In this document: one piece after another, positions 35,340 through 45,411 of the stretch
Layout of the letters: every line of letters starts with the position of its first letter
Numbering within the stretch: the first letter of the stretch is position 1
NCBI GenBank assembly: GCA_020635695.1
Contig: JACJZH010000005.1
Coordinates: forward strand, 186,001-250,000
Source: Flavobacteriales bacterium
GTDB taxonomy: Bacteria > Bacteroidota > Bacteroidia > Flavobacteriales_F > PHOS-HE28
DNA: 64,000 nt
Reading direction: 5' to 3'
Notes under the pieces: generated by a model
Database searches by the model: none
Told to the model about the DNA's origin: nothing
Seen by the model: only the letters and a program-made list of their open reading frames with translations
Made by a program: the position numbers and the translations under genes

Positions 35340-36356
35340 ATGAAGCGGGTCATCGTCACCGGAGGCGCGGGTTTCATCGGGTCGCACACCGCCGTTGAGC
35401 TGGCGGAGGCGGGCTATGACCCGGTGATCGTGGACGACCTGCGCAACTCCGAGGAACGGGCACTTCAAGGCATCGCAGGGATCATTGGCAAGGACCCCGA
35501 GGTGCACCGGGTGGACTGCACGGACGAGGAGGCGTTCGCACGGGTGTTCGAGCAGGGTGCCGTGCATGGCGTCATCCACTTCGCGGCCTACAAGGCGGTG
35601 GGCGAGAGCGTGGCCGAACCGCTCAAGTACTACCACAACAACATCGGGTCCCTGGTGGTGCTTCTGCGGCTCATGGAGCGGTACGGGGTGAAGCGGCTCG
35701 TCTTCTCCTCCAGCTGTACGGTGTACGGCGACCCCGACCGGCTCCCGGTCACGGAGTCCGCCCCGGACCGCAATGCGATGTCGCCTTACGGCTTCACCAA
35801 GGTCGTCTGTGAACGGTTGCTGCGCGATCAGAGCGCCGCGGATCCGGACCTGCGGGCCTCCTTGCTCCGCTACTTCAACCCGATCGGTGCGCATCCCTCC
35901 GCGCGGATCGGTGAGCTGCCCCTGGGGGTCCCGAACAACCTGGTGCCCTTCGTCACGCAGACCGCGGCCGGACTGCGGAAGGAGCTCACGGTGTTCGGCG
36001 ATGACTACGATACCCCGGATGGAAGCTGTGTCCGCGATTACATCCACGTGGTGGACCTTGCGCGGGCCCATGTGCTGGCGCTTGGCCGGCTCGACGGGAA
36101 GGACGTGCCCGGCTGCGAGGTATTCAACCTGGGCACCGGAACGGGCAACAGCGTGTTGGAGGTGGTCCGGACGTTCGAGGAGGTGAGCGGTCTGCCACTT
36201 CCGCATCGCATCGGTCCCAGGCGCCCCGGGGATGTGCCTGCGGTCTATGCCGACCCGACCAGAGCGCGCGACGTGCTCGGGTTCGAATGCCGCTACGGCC
36301 TCAGGGAAGCATTGGCGGATGCCTGGCGCTGGCAGCAGGCCCTGGCGGGCGACTAG
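35340..36356 (+). CDS. galE: UDP-glucose 4-epimerase
   Basis: 338 residues, extended short-chain dehydrogenase fold. The NAD-binding motif GGAGFIGS lies at residues 8-15. The catalytic Ser is in FSSSCTVYG, and Tyr150 and Lys154 form the YxxxK pair in SPYGFTK. The substrate motifs RYFNPIGAHPSARIGE and DGSCVRDYIHVVDLA are those of GalE. It interconverts UDP-glucose and UDP-galactose for surface polysaccharide. Its stop overlaps that of the convergent PAP2-like gene by 4 nt. Confidence 0.94.
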   Translation: MKRVIVTGGAGFIGSHTAVELAEAGYDPVIVDDLRNSEERALQGIAGIIGKDPEVHRVDCTDEEAFARVFEQGAVHGVIHFAAYKAVGESVAEPLKYYHNNIGSLVVLLRLMERYGVKRLVFSSSCTVYGDPDRLPVTESAPDRNAMSPYGFTKVVCERLLRDQSAADPDLRASLLRYFNPIGAHPSARIGELPLGVPNNLVPFVTQTAAGLRKELTVFGDDYDTPDGSCVRDYIHVVDLARAHVLALGRLDGKDVPGCEVFNLGTGTGNSVLEVVRTFEEVSGLPLPHRIGPRRPGDVPAVYADPTRARDVLGFECRYGLREALADAWRWQQALAGD

Positions 36357-36967
36357 CCGGGTACGGCCATCACGCACACGAAGGTGCAGGTGAAGCCGAG
36401 CACCGTCCCCGCATAGACCTGCGCCGGAGAATGGGCCCCGGCGATCAGTCTGGAGGTGCCCAACGCGCCCGCCAACAGGATGAACGCGGCCATTTCCAGC
36501 GGCGCGAAGGTGTGGTGCAGCACGAGCAGCGCGCTCAGCGCGCCGAGCAGGCCGCCCATGCCCACCATGTGCGCACTGATCTTCCAGCGGAGGGTGATCA
36601 CCGCCGTGATGGCCAGGGCCAGCACGGCGCCCAGGAGCATCGCGTAGGTGGCCGGATGGTGCAGCGTGCGGCGCAGCAGGTAGTACGTGAGGCCGTAGTA
36701 GAACAGCGTCATCACGAAGGGCATGATCCGCTCCTGACGCGTGGGCATGGACAGTTGCTGGATGACCCCGGCACGCAGCAGCAGCACGGTGCTCAGCAGG
36801 GGGAACAGCACGGTCATCAGGAACACCATGGCGAAGGTGATCAGCCGCACCTCCTCCGGCAGGAAGAAGCTGAGGTTGGGGTCCAGCCGGAAGGCCAGCA
36901 CCAGCGTGTACAACGGCATGAACAGCGGGTGCAGGACGATGCTGAGCAGGTGGGCCACGGTACGCAT
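36353..36967 (-). CDS. PAP2-like membrane phosphatase
   Basis: 204 residues with five or six hydrophobic segments. The C-terminal part carries the second and third PAP2 signatures, WKISAHM and GAHSPAQVYAGTVLG, where the two histidines and the nearby Arg form the phosphatase centre. The first KX6RP motif is only weakly seen in MPTRQERIMP. Relatives dephosphorylate undecaprenyl pyrophosphate or lipid phosphates. A -7-like box TACCTTTC (36974-36981) ends 6 nt before the ATG. Confidence 0.72.
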   Translation of the reverse strand: MRTVAHLLSIVLHPLFMPLYTLVLAFRLDPNLSFFLPEEVRLITFAMVFLMTVLFPLLSTVLLLRAGVIQQLSMPTRQERIMPFVMTLFYYGLTYYLLRRTLHHPATYAMLLGAVLALAITAVITLRWKISAHMVGMGGLLGALSALLVLHHTFAPLEMAAFILLAGALGTSRLIAGAHSPAQVYAGTVLGFTCTFVCVMAVPG

Positions 36968-36973
36968 CAGCGC

Positions 36974-36981
36974 GAAAGGTA
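36974..36981 (-). promoter_or_regulatory. -7-like element for the PAP2 gene
   Basis: The reverse strand reads TACCTTTC, 6 nt from the ATG at 36967. Confidence 0.45.
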
Positions 36982-37012
36982 ACGGGCCTGGTCCGGCGCG
37001 ACGGGGGAACGG

Positions 37013-38467
37013 CTAGAGCTCCTTCCGCAAGCGGGCCACGGGAATGCCCAGTTGCTCGCGGTACTTGGCCACGGTGCGCCGGGCGATGTTGTAGCCCTTT
37101 TCCTGCAGCAGCGTGGTGAGCTTCTCGTCGGTCAGGGGCTTCCGTTTCTCCTCCGCATCGATGGCGTCCTGCAGGATCTTCTTCACCTCCCGGGTGCTCA
37201 CCTCCTCGCCGCTGTCGGTGCTCAGCCCCTCGCTGAAGAAGTACTTGAGCGGAAAGGTGCCGTAGTTGGTCTGCACGAACTTGCTGTTGGCCACCCGGCT
37301 GATGGTGCTGATGTCCAGCCCCACCTTCTCCGCGATGTCCTTCAGGATCATCGGCCGCATGCGGGTCTCATCACCGGTCAGGAAGAAGTCGCGCTGGTGC
37401 TCCATGATGGCCTCCATGGTCATCAGCAGGGTGTGCTGGCGCTGCCGGATCGCATCGATGAACCACTTGGCGCTGTCCAGTTTCTGCTTGATGAACTGCA
37501 GGGCCTCGCGTTGGTCCTTGTCCTTCTTGTTGCGCGCGTATTCCTGCAGCATGTCCTTGTAGGTGCGGCTCAGGCGCAGTTCCGGGGCGTTGCGTCCGTT
37601 CAGCTGCAGGTCCAGGTCGCCGTCCACGGCGTTCAACAGGAAGTCGGGCACCACGGTCTGCACCGGGCGTGCGGTCTCCTGGCTGGTGTTGCCGGGCCTG
37701 GGGTTCAGGTGTACGATCACCTCGATGGCCCCACGCAGGGCGTCCTCGTCCACTTCCAGTTTTTCCAGGATCCGGTCGTAGTGCTTCTTGGTGAAGGCCT
37801 CGAAGTGCTTCTCCACCACCTCGCGCGCGATCCGCTGGTCCAGGTCATGGGGCATGCGCTCCAGCTGCAGCAACAGGCATTCCCGCAGGTCGCGGGCGCC
37901 CACGCCGGCGGGGTCCAGCGACTGCACCTCCTTCAAGGCGCGTTCGAGCTCCTCCTTGGTGCACGAGACGTTCTGGGTGAACGCCAGGTCGTTCACGATG
38001 GCATCCAGCTCCCGGCGCAGGTAGCCGTCCTCGTCCAGGTTGCCGATCAGGTTCTCGGCCAGCATCTCGGTGCGGTCGTCGATCCGCCTCAGTTGGAGCT
38101 GGGCCTTCAGGTGATCGGTGAAGGTGCGGCCGCCGCTGAGGGGGATCTCCCGTTCCTCGTCATCGGCGCTCCGGTTGTTGGCGCTCAGCTTGTAGTCCGG
38201 CGTGTCGTCGTCGTCGAAGTAGTCGCTCAGGTCGAACTCCTCCTCGTCGCCACCCTCGCTTTCCTCCCGGTCGTCGGCCTCCGGCAGTTCGGCATCCTCC
38301 GCCGCCCGGTCCTCATCCTGCCCCTCCTCCAGCGCGGGGTTCTCCTCGATCTCCTGCTTGATGCGCTGCTCCAGTTCCGCCGTGGGCACCTGCAGCAGTT
38401 TCATCAGCTGGATCTGCTGGGGGCTCAGCTTCTGCTGCAGCTTCTGGAATAGGCCCTGTTTGAGCAT
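37013..38467 (-). CDS. rpoN: RNA polymerase sigma-54 factor
   Basis: 484 residues from the ATG at 38467. Region I is Gln/Leu-rich (FQKLQQKLSPQQIQLMKLLQ), the acidic region II spans about 50-100, and the core-binding and HTH regions follow. The C-terminal RpoN box ARRTVAKYRE is at residues 462-471. It directs transcription from -24/-12 promoters and needs an AAA+ activator, none of which is encoded here. The promoter TATTTTTG ends 6 nt upstream of the ATG and overlaps an alternative TTG start at 38476, which supports the ATG. Confidence 0.96.
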   Translation of the reverse strand: MLKQGLFQKLQQKLSPQQIQLMKLLQVPTAELEQRIKQEIEENPALEEGQDEDRAAEDAELPEADDREESEGGDEEEFDLSDYFDDDDTPDYKLSANNRSADDEEREIPLSGGRTFTDHLKAQLQLRRIDDRTEMLAENLIGNLDEDGYLRRELDAIVNDLAFTQNVSCTKEELERALKEVQSLDPAGVGARDLRECLLLQLERMPHDLDQRIAREVVEKHFEAFTKKHYDRILEKLEVDEDALRGAIEVIVHLNPRPGNTSQETARPVQTVVPDFLLNAVDGDLDLQLNGRNAPELRLSRTYKDMLQEYARNKKDKDQREALQFIKQKLDSAKWFIDAIRQRQHTLLMTMEAIMEHQRDFFLTGDETRMRPMILKDIAEKVGLDISTISRVANSKFVQTNYGTFPLKYFFSEGLSTDSGEEVSTREVKKILQDAIDAEEKRKPLTDEKLTTLLQEKGYNIARRTVAKYREQLGIPVARLRKEL

Positions 38468-38473
38468 GCGTGG

Positions 38474-38481
38474 CAAAAATA
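38474..38481 (-). promoter_or_regulatory. -7 element abutting rpoN
   Basis: The reverse strand reads TATTTTTG, a perfect consensus, with 6 nt to the ATG at 38467. Confidence 0.7.
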
Positions 38482-38514
38482 CGGGTGGCCCGCGCCCCGA
38501 AGGGTGTTCGATGC

Positions 38515-38522
38515 GATCTTCG
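38515..38522 (+). promoter_or_regulatory. -7-like element abutting the esterase gene
   Basis: GATCTTCG, 4 nt before the ATG at 38527. Confidence 0.45.
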
Positions 38523-38526
38523 GGAC

Positions 38527-39678
38527 ATGTGGTCGCGCCTGTTCCTTTCGCTCGCCTTGTCCGTTCCCGTCGCGGGCATGGCCCAGCACACCGACACCCT
38601 CCGTTTCCGGTCGCAGGCGATGGATGCCGATCGCCTGGTGGTCGTTCACCTGCCGGAGTTCCACCGCTACGCCTCCGAAGAGGTGCGCATGCCGGTGATC
38701 GTCGTGTTGGACGGCCAGCACGAGTGGTTCGTGGGGCCGGTGGTGAACGACATCCGCTACCTCACCTTCACCAAGGAGCTGCCTCAGTGCATCACCGTGG
38801 AGGTGCCGCATGCCGACCGCATCAGCGAGTGCCGCATCCCGGAGGGAGAGGGACCGGAACCCGCCCTGCTGCGCATGCTGGTGGAGGAGCTGCCGGGTCT
38901 GTTGGAGCCCTACCACCCGGGCGGCTTCCAGCTGCTGATCGGCCACTCCTTCACCGCGAGCTTCGCGTTGTACGCCTTCGCCAAGTACCCGGAGCGGTTT
39001 CCGGTGGTGCTCGCCCACACGCCCGGCAATGGGTCCGATGGCCACTTGGCGCGTGTGAAGCAACACGTGCAGGAGGACCCCGATCGGGCGGTGTACCTCA
39101 GTGTGGGCGGGCCTGAACTAAAGAAGGACAAGTGGCACCACGGGTGGAACACCGAGGCGCTGCGCAAGGAAGGCCTCCCGGGCGACCTGCCGAACTTCGT
39201 GTTCCGCGAGGTGCCCCATGCAGCACACAATGCGGTGCCCATCCGGGCCACGCCGGAGTTCCTGTCCCACTGCTTCAACGCCTTCTCCCTGCGCGACAGC
39301 CTGGTGCCGGTGAACATGTACTACCAGCTTGATGAGCCTCCGCCCCCGGCCGAGGAACTGTTGAGGCAGGTGGAGGAGGACCTGGCCTGGCGCGGCACGT
39401 CGATCCCGTGGGAACTGGCGGAGATCAACGGCATGGCTTCGCGCCTCATGACGGGCGACCATCCGGAGCAGTTGCTGGCCGTGTTCCAGCGAGGGGTGGA
39501 GCTCTATCCCGGCTACTGGGAGTTCCATGCCGCCGTTGGCGAGCTGCTGCTGGAAAGCGATCCCGCCATGGGGAGGGCATCGCTTCGCCGGTCGCTGGCC
39601 CTGCTGGAGGAATACGACCGGGACCAGCCGGACTACGCGGAGATCAAGGCCGAACTGGAGGAATTGCTCGGCGAGTGA
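38527..39678 (+). CDS. Secreted alpha/beta-hydrolase esterase (Fes/esterase D-like) with C-terminal helical domain
   Basis: 383 residues with a signal peptide ending VAGMAQ. The hydrolase core spans about 25-260: VLDGQHEWFVGP, the nucleophile elbow IGHSFTASFALYA, and a late His in FREVPHAAHN. The final 110 residues form a TPR-like helical segment (ELLRQVEEDLAW and later). Family members hydrolyse siderophore or acyl esters; the substrate here is unknown. The ATG at 38527 follows a -7 box by 4 nt. Confidence 0.75.
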   Translation: MWSRLFLSLALSVPVAGMAQHTDTLRFRSQAMDADRLVVVHLPEFHRYASEEVRMPVIVVLDGQHEWFVGPVVNDIRYLTFTKELPQCITVEVPHADRISECRIPEGEGPEPALLRMLVEELPGLLEPYHPGGFQLLIGHSFTASFALYAFAKYPERFPVVLAHTPGNGSDGHLARVKQHVQEDPDRAVYLSVGGPELKKDKWHHGWNTEALRKEGLPGDLPNFVFREVPHAAHNAVPIRATPEFLSHCFNAFSLRDSLVPVNMYYQLDEPPPPAEELLRQVEEDLAWRGTSIPWELAEINGMASRLMTGDHPEQLLAVFQRGVELYPGYWEFHAAVGELLLESDPAMGRASLRRSLALLEEYDRDQPDYAEIKAELEELLGE

Positions 39679-39689
39679 CGGTCGCTCGC

Positions 39690-40040
39690 TCAGGCCGATG
39701 CCGCCGCCACGAGCGCCTGCACGGTGGCCTTGGCGTTGCCGATGAAGATGCGGTCCGCGATCACGGCCACCGGCCGTTTCAGGAAGGTGTACTCTTCCAG
39801 GATCAGCCGGCGGAAGTCCTGCTCGGTGAGCTGCTGCTCATGCAGGCCCATCGCACGGAATTTCATCGCCCTCCGGCTGAACAGGGCCTCGTAGCTGCCT
39901 GCCAGTTCCCGGAGGTGGTCCAGTTGCTCCGGCGTAATGGGCTCGGTCTTGATGTCCTGCAGATCGAAGCGCTCCAGGCCGGGCACCTCCTTCAGGATGC
40001 GCTGGCAGGTGCTGCAGGTGGAGAGGTGGTAGATCGTCAC
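39690..40040 (-). CDS. ArsC/Spx family thioredoxin-fold protein with CSTC motif
   Basis: 116 residues from the GTG at 40040; an upstream ATG (40079) would add 13 unlikely residues (FLPHPYLHFHLP). The N-terminus VTIYHLSTCSTCQRIL has the CxxC-type active site of ArsC/Spx relatives, and the C-terminal EEYTFLKRPVAVI block carries the conserved Arg-Pro. Such proteins include arsenate reductases and redox regulators. No arsenic gene is nearby, so arsenate reduction is not claimed. The gene at 10103 encodes a Cys-less relative. Confidence 0.75.
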   Translation of the reverse strand: MTIYHLSTCSTCQRILKEVPGLERFDLQDIKTEPITPEQLDHLRELAGSYEALFSRRAMKFRAMGLHEQQLTEQDFRRLILEEYTFLKRPVAVIADRIFIGNAKATVQALVAAASA

Positions 40041-40103
40041 GGGGAGATGAAAATGGAGATATGGGTGAGGGAGGAACACAGAGGTCCAAAGAAAGTGAGG
40101 GTG

Positions 40104-40117
40104 GCGGCTGGAGCCGC
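40104..40117 (-). terminator. Short hairpin downstream of asnS
   Basis: GCGGCT-GG-AGCCGC, a perfect 6-bp stem in the 124-nt gap between asnS and the ArsC-like gene. There is no clear U-run, so terminator activity is only possible. Confidence 0.25.
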
Positions 40118-40164
40118 GATCACCTTCTCCCCACCATCTCCACCTTCACCCTGCTCACCAATGA

Positions 40165-41598
<1,434 letters not shown>

Positions 41599-41617
41599 CG
41601 CGTGTTCGAATGGACCG

Positions 41618-41625
41618 CAAAGGAA
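41618..41625 (-). promoter_or_regulatory. -7-like element for asnS
   Basis: The reverse strand reads TTCCTTTG, 19 nt before the ATG at 41598. Confidence 0.45.
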
Positions 41626-41647
41626 TGAAGGCCCCGCCGATCTTGCA

Positions 41648-42061
41648 TCAGCCACCGAGCATCCCTCGCCACTCGGCCACCTTGGCATGGCGCTCGAACG
41701 AGTACGTCCGGTCGGTGGCGTTGAGGTGCTCCAGGATCAGCAGGGCGCGTTCGCGGCAGGCGCGCGAGGCATGCGGACTTGCTGCTGGGGCTTCCGCTGG
41801 ATCGCCCAGTCGCCAGAGGAGTTCCGCCAGGTGTTCGGCGTTCGTGGTGGTGAACGCGGGGTTGCCGGCGATCGCGTTCAGCATGTCCCGAGGGTCGCCC
41901 TCCACATCGGTCACGGCCTTTCCCACGGCGGTGGTGAGCTGGTCCAGGGTGCTCTGCAGGGTGGTCGCGGGATCGGGCGTGCCGAGGAGCTTGCCCATCA
42001 ACCGTTGCAGGACCAGGCCGAGCTGGTCGATCTGGTGCATGAGGTGGTCTCTCCGTTCCAT
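41648..42061 (-). CDS. Conserved-looking cytoplasmic helical protein of unknown function
   Basis: 137 residues from the ATG at 42061 (MERRDHLMHQIDQLG). No signal peptide or membrane segment. It is all-helical in appearance, with LAELLWRLGD and ACRERALLILEHLNATDRTYSF in the second half, a length and layout reminiscent of small TPR-like DUF proteins. I cannot assign a family with confidence. Its own -7-like box, TTCCTTTG at 42097-42104, supports it as a real gene separate from asnS. Confidence 0.5.
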   Translation of the reverse strand: MERRDHLMHQIDQLGLVLQRLMGKLLGTPDPATTLQSTLDQLTTAVGKAVTDVEGDPRDMLNAIAGNPAFTTTNAEHLAELLWRLGDPAEAPAASPHASRACRERALLILEHLNATDRTYSFERHAKVAEWRGMLGG

Positions 42062-42211
42062 GGGTGTGGCCGCCACGGGCCCGGCGGTGCAGGCCGCAAA
42101 GGAACGACACACCCCATCCGGCGCATGAAGGCGAGGTGAAGGGAACGTGTCCCTGGGATGAACGGCGGAAACATTTCATGAGCGGTATTGTTTCCGATGT
42201 GCATTTCGTCC

Positions 42212-42219
42212 TACGTTTG
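42212..42219 (+). promoter_or_regulatory. Promoter of the TetR-TolC-MFP-RND efflux operon
   Basis: TACGTTTG, a perfect -7 consensus, with a T-rich TTGTTT stretch at 42188-42193 in the -33 region. The ATG of the tetR gene is 49 nt downstream, a longer leader than most genes here, leaving room for an operator. No clear inverted repeat was identified. Confidence 0.6.
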
Positions 42220-42268
42220 CACCCCCTTCCGGCGCATCCGTGCTCCGGAGGTTGACAGGAACGCCACC

Positions 42269-42889
42269 ATGAGCGACCGCGAACGGCAGATCATCGACCA
42301 GGCACACAAGGTCTTCATGCGCCTGGGGATCCGCAGCGTGAACATGGACGATATCGCCCAGCACCTGCGCATCAGCAAGAAGACGCTTTACCAGTTCGTG
42401 AAGGACAAGCAGGACCTGGTGCAGCGCGTGGTGAAGTACAACTGCGAACAGCACCACGCGGCCATCACGGGGATCTGTGAGCGGGGCCTGAACGCGATCG
42501 ATGAGCAGTTCGAGATCGCCAAGTTCATCGCCGCCAAGCTGGGCGAGATGCACCCCAGCATCCACTTCGACCTGTTGAAGTACCACCCGGAGGCCTGGGA
42601 CCTGCTCGAGCGCACCGAGAAGGCCGAGATCTACGAATGCGTGGCCCGCAACATGGAGAAGGGCATCGCCGAAGGCCTGTACCGCGACGACCTGAACATC
42701 CCGGTGGTGGCCAAGATCTACATGGCCCGCTTCGATGCCGTGTTCGACGGCGAACTGTTCCCCGAGTCCGAGTACAACTTCCAGGACATCATCTGGGAGG
42801 TCTATCGCTACCACATCCGCGGCATCGCCAGCGAGAAGGGCATCAAGTACCTGATGAAGAAGGTGAAGCGCGAACACGCCACAGCATGA
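42269..42889 (+). CDS. TetR/AcrR family transcriptional regulator
   Basis: 206 residues from the ATG at 42269. The N-terminal helix-turn-helix is at residues 26-45 (MDDIAQHLRISKKTLYQFVKDK), with the conserved KTLYxFVKDK recognition helix. Residues 60-206 are the ligand-binding helical domain. It is the first gene of the efflux operon, so it probably represses its own operon until a pump substrate binds. Its stop overlaps the TolC start (ATGA). The open frame upstream of 42269 would overlap the promoter and was rejected. Confidence 0.9.
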   Translation: MSDRERQIIDQAHKVFMRLGIRSVNMDDIAQHLRISKKTLYQFVKDKQDLVQRVVKYNCEQHHAAITGICERGLNAIDEQFEIAKFIAAKLGEMHPSIHFDLLKYHPEAWDLLERTEKAEIYECVARNMEKGIAEGLYRDDLNIPVVAKIYMARFDAVFDGELFPESEYNFQDIIWEVYRYHIRGIASEKGIKYLMKKVKREHATA

Positions 42890-44202
42890 GGAACACAACG
42901 CTCATCCTCCTCCTGGCCACGGGCCTTGGTCTGAACGCCCAGGGGCCCATGACCATGAGCCTGCAGCAGGCCATGGACCATGCCGCGCAGTACAGCTACA
43001 GCGTCCGCACCAACGAGCTGGAGGCCGAGAAGGCACGCCGCAAGATCAAGGAGGTGATGGCCATCGGCCTGCCCCAGATCGACGCTTCGGGCGGCATCCA
43101 GAACTACATCGACGTGCCCATCTCGGTGGTGCCCAACTTCTTCGGAGAAGGCCCCGAGTTCCTGGAGGCGCAGTTCGGTGTGCCCTGGACGCTTTCCGGG
43201 CAGGTGCAGTTGAACCAGTTGATCTTCGACGGTTCCTACCTGATCGGCCTGCAGGCCACCAAGGAACTGAAACAGCAGAGCGATCAGGAACTGGAGCTCG
43301 CCATCCGCGACGCACGGGCCGCGGCCGCCAAGGCCTACTACGGGGTGCTGGCCGCCGAGGAGGGTGCAGAGGCCCTGCGCGAGTCGGTGCCGGTGCTGGA
43401 GCGCAGCCTCACCGAAGCGCAGGCCATGCAGGAGACCGGCTTCATGGAGGAGACCGACGTGGACCGCATCCGCATCGAACTGGCCAACACCCGTGATCAG
43501 CTCATGGTCTTCGAGCGGCAGCAGGTGCTGGCCCTCAACCTGCTGCGCTTCTACCTGGGCGTACCCTCGGGCACCCCCATGGAGCTCACCGACGACCTGC
43601 AGGAGCTGATCGACGCGCCCGACGAGCGTGCCCTGGTGGGCCAGCCGATGGACATGGCCGGACACGTGGAGCACCGCATCGCGGAGTCGCAGGTGCGCCT
43701 GCAGACCCTGAACGTGCGCAACGAGAAGGCCGCCTACTGGCCCCGGCTGAACGGCTTCCTGAGCCACCAGCAGCAGGCCTTCGGGTTCAACGACGTGGTG
43801 GAGACCGACTGGTACCCCGGCACCCTCTGGGGCGTGAACCTGCAGGTGCCCATCTTCAGCAGTGGCATGCGCGCCAACAAGGTGAAGCAGGCCGACCTCA
43901 CCCTGCAGCAGGTGGAGGTGAACAAGCAGCGTGTGGAGCAGCAGTTGGCGCTGGAGGAGGCGCAGGCCCGCAGCGACGTGGAGACCGCCCAGGCCCTGTA
44001 CGACAACCAGCGGGACCGGCTGGAGCTGGCCCGGCGCGTGTTCGAACGCACCTCCACCAAGTTCACCGAGGGGCTCTCCTCCAGCTTCGAGCTCACCACC
44101 GAGCAGGGCAACTACCTGAGCCAGCAGCAGGCCTACATCCAGCGGCTCGCCGATCTGGTGAACGCCCGCACCGAACTGCGCAAGACCCTCGACCTGTTCT
44201 GA
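42886..44202 (+). CDS. TolC family outer-membrane efflux protein
   Basis: 438 residues with a signal peptide ending GLGLNAQG. Two tandem TolC-type halves (about 25-220 and 240-438) show long amphipathic helices and strands for the outer-membrane barrel. LSSSFELTTEQGNYLSQQQAYI is a typical family block. The protein would form the trimeric exit duct for the MFP and RND proteins encoded next. The start overlaps the tetR stop. Confidence 0.9.
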   Translation: MRNTTLILLLATGLGLNAQGPMTMSLQQAMDHAAQYSYSVRTNELEAEKARRKIKEVMAIGLPQIDASGGIQNYIDVPISVVPNFFGEGPEFLEAQFGVPWTLSGQVQLNQLIFDGSYLIGLQATKELKQQSDQELELAIRDARAAAAKAYYGVLAAEEGAEALRESVPVLERSLTEAQAMQETGFMEETDVDRIRIELANTRDQLMVFERQQVLALNLLRFYLGVPSGTPMELTDDLQELIDAPDERALVGQPMDMAGHVEHRIAESQVRLQTLNVRNEKAAYWPRLNGFLSHQQQAFGFNDVVETDWYPGTLWGVNLQVPIFSSGMRANKVKQADLTLQQVEVNKQRVEQQLALEEAQARSDVETAQALYDNQRDRLELARRVFERTSTKFTEGLSSSFELTTEQGNYLSQQQAYIQRLADLVNARTELRKTLDLF

Positions 44203-44220
44203 TCCACCATCCACCAAGTC

Positions 44221-45375
44221 ATGAGGAACCTGATCTTTTCCACCGCCCTCCTTGCGCTCGCAGCCTGCGGGGGCGCTCCGCCGATCGACGAGGCCATCGC
44301 CGAGCACCGCGCCAAGCGTGATTCGCTGAAGGCCGCACGCCAGGAGCTCAACACCGCCATCGCCGAGGTGGAGGGCTGGCTCGCCGCCAACGACCCCGAG
44401 CTGCGCCGCAACCTGCCGGTGGTCACCACCTATGCCCTTCAGCCGCGTGAGTTCGCGCACTGGACCGAGGCCCACGGCAGCGTGAAGGCCGACCGCAACG
44501 CGATGGTGTACTCCGCTTCGGGCGGTGAGGTCCGCCGCATCGTGGTGCAGCAGGGGCAGACGGTGCGAGCCGGTCAGCCGATCGTGGACATCGATGTGGA
44601 CGCCCTGCGCGAGAGCGTGCGGCAGGCCGAGGCCCAGGTGGAACTGGCCCGCTCGGTCTTCGAGAAGCAGCAGCGCCTGTGGGACCAGCAGATCGGCAGC
44701 GAGGTGCAGTACCTCCAGGCCAAGGCCAACAAGGACGCGGGAGAGGCCCAGCTCGCGGCCCTGCGGGAGCAGTTGCGCAGCGCGCAGGTGCTGGCTCCCT
44801 TCGATGGGGTGGTGGACGAGATCTTCCCCAATGTGGGCGACATGGCCTCACCGATGCAACCCGTGGCCCGTGTGGTGGCCCTGGGCAAGGCCAGCGTGGA
44901 GGTGGACCTGGCCGAGGACCTGCTGAGCAAGGTGAAGGTGGGCGACCCGGTGGAGGTGATCGTCCCCGAGCTCAATGGGCAGTTCCAGGCCACGATCGAT
45001 CAGGTGGGCCAGTACATCAACCCCAACAACCGCACCTTCAAGGCCACCCTGCGCCTGGACCCCTCGGAACACCTGACCCTGAGGCCCAACCAGCTGGTGA
45101 ACGTGCGCATCCGCGACCTGGAGGTACAGGAGGCCCTGGTGGTCCCCAGCCGCCTGGTGATGGAGAACAGCTCCGGCGAGAGCTACGTGTTCGTGCTCGA
45201 GGAGCAGAGCCAGGCCCGGGCACGCAAGGTGTTCGTGAAGGTGCTGAGCAACCAGGGCGGTGAACTGCTGCTGGAGCGTTCCGAGCAGGGCATCAAGGGC
45301 GGTGAAACGCTCATCGACGAGGGCGCCCGCATGGTGGTGGACCAGCAGGAGGTGAAGGTCCTGGAGAAGGCCTGA
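44221..45375 (+). CDS. RND efflux periplasmic adaptor (MFP), lipoprotein
   Basis: 384 residues with lipobox ALAAC (Cys16). A short coiled segment after the Cys (DEAIAEHRAKRDSLKAARQEL) precedes the usual layout: lipoyl-like half-motifs (GGEVRRIVVQQGQTVRAGQPI and VLAPFDGVVDEIFPNVGD) flanking a helical hairpin at about 140-190, then beta-barrel and membrane-proximal domains. It links the TolC duct to the RND pump. It follows the TolC gene by 18 nt. Confidence 0.92.
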   Translation: MRNLIFSTALLALAACGGAPPIDEAIAEHRAKRDSLKAARQELNTAIAEVEGWLAANDPELRRNLPVVTTYALQPREFAHWTEAHGSVKADRNAMVYSASGGEVRRIVVQQGQTVRAGQPIVDIDVDALRESVRQAEAQVELARSVFEKQQRLWDQQIGSEVQYLQAKANKDAGEAQLAALREQLRSAQVLAPFDGVVDEIFPNVGDMASPMQPVARVVALGKASVEVDLAEDLLSKVKVGDPVEVIVPELNGQFQATIDQVGQYINPNNRTFKATLRLDPSEHLTLRPNQLVNVRIRDLEVQEALVVPSRLVMENSSGESYVFVLEEQSQARARKVFVKVLSNQGGELLLERSEQGIKGGETLIDEGARMVVDQQEVKVLEKA

Positions 45376-45411
45376 TCGCGGAATCAACGAGCGATCCAAA
45401 GGAAACCGATC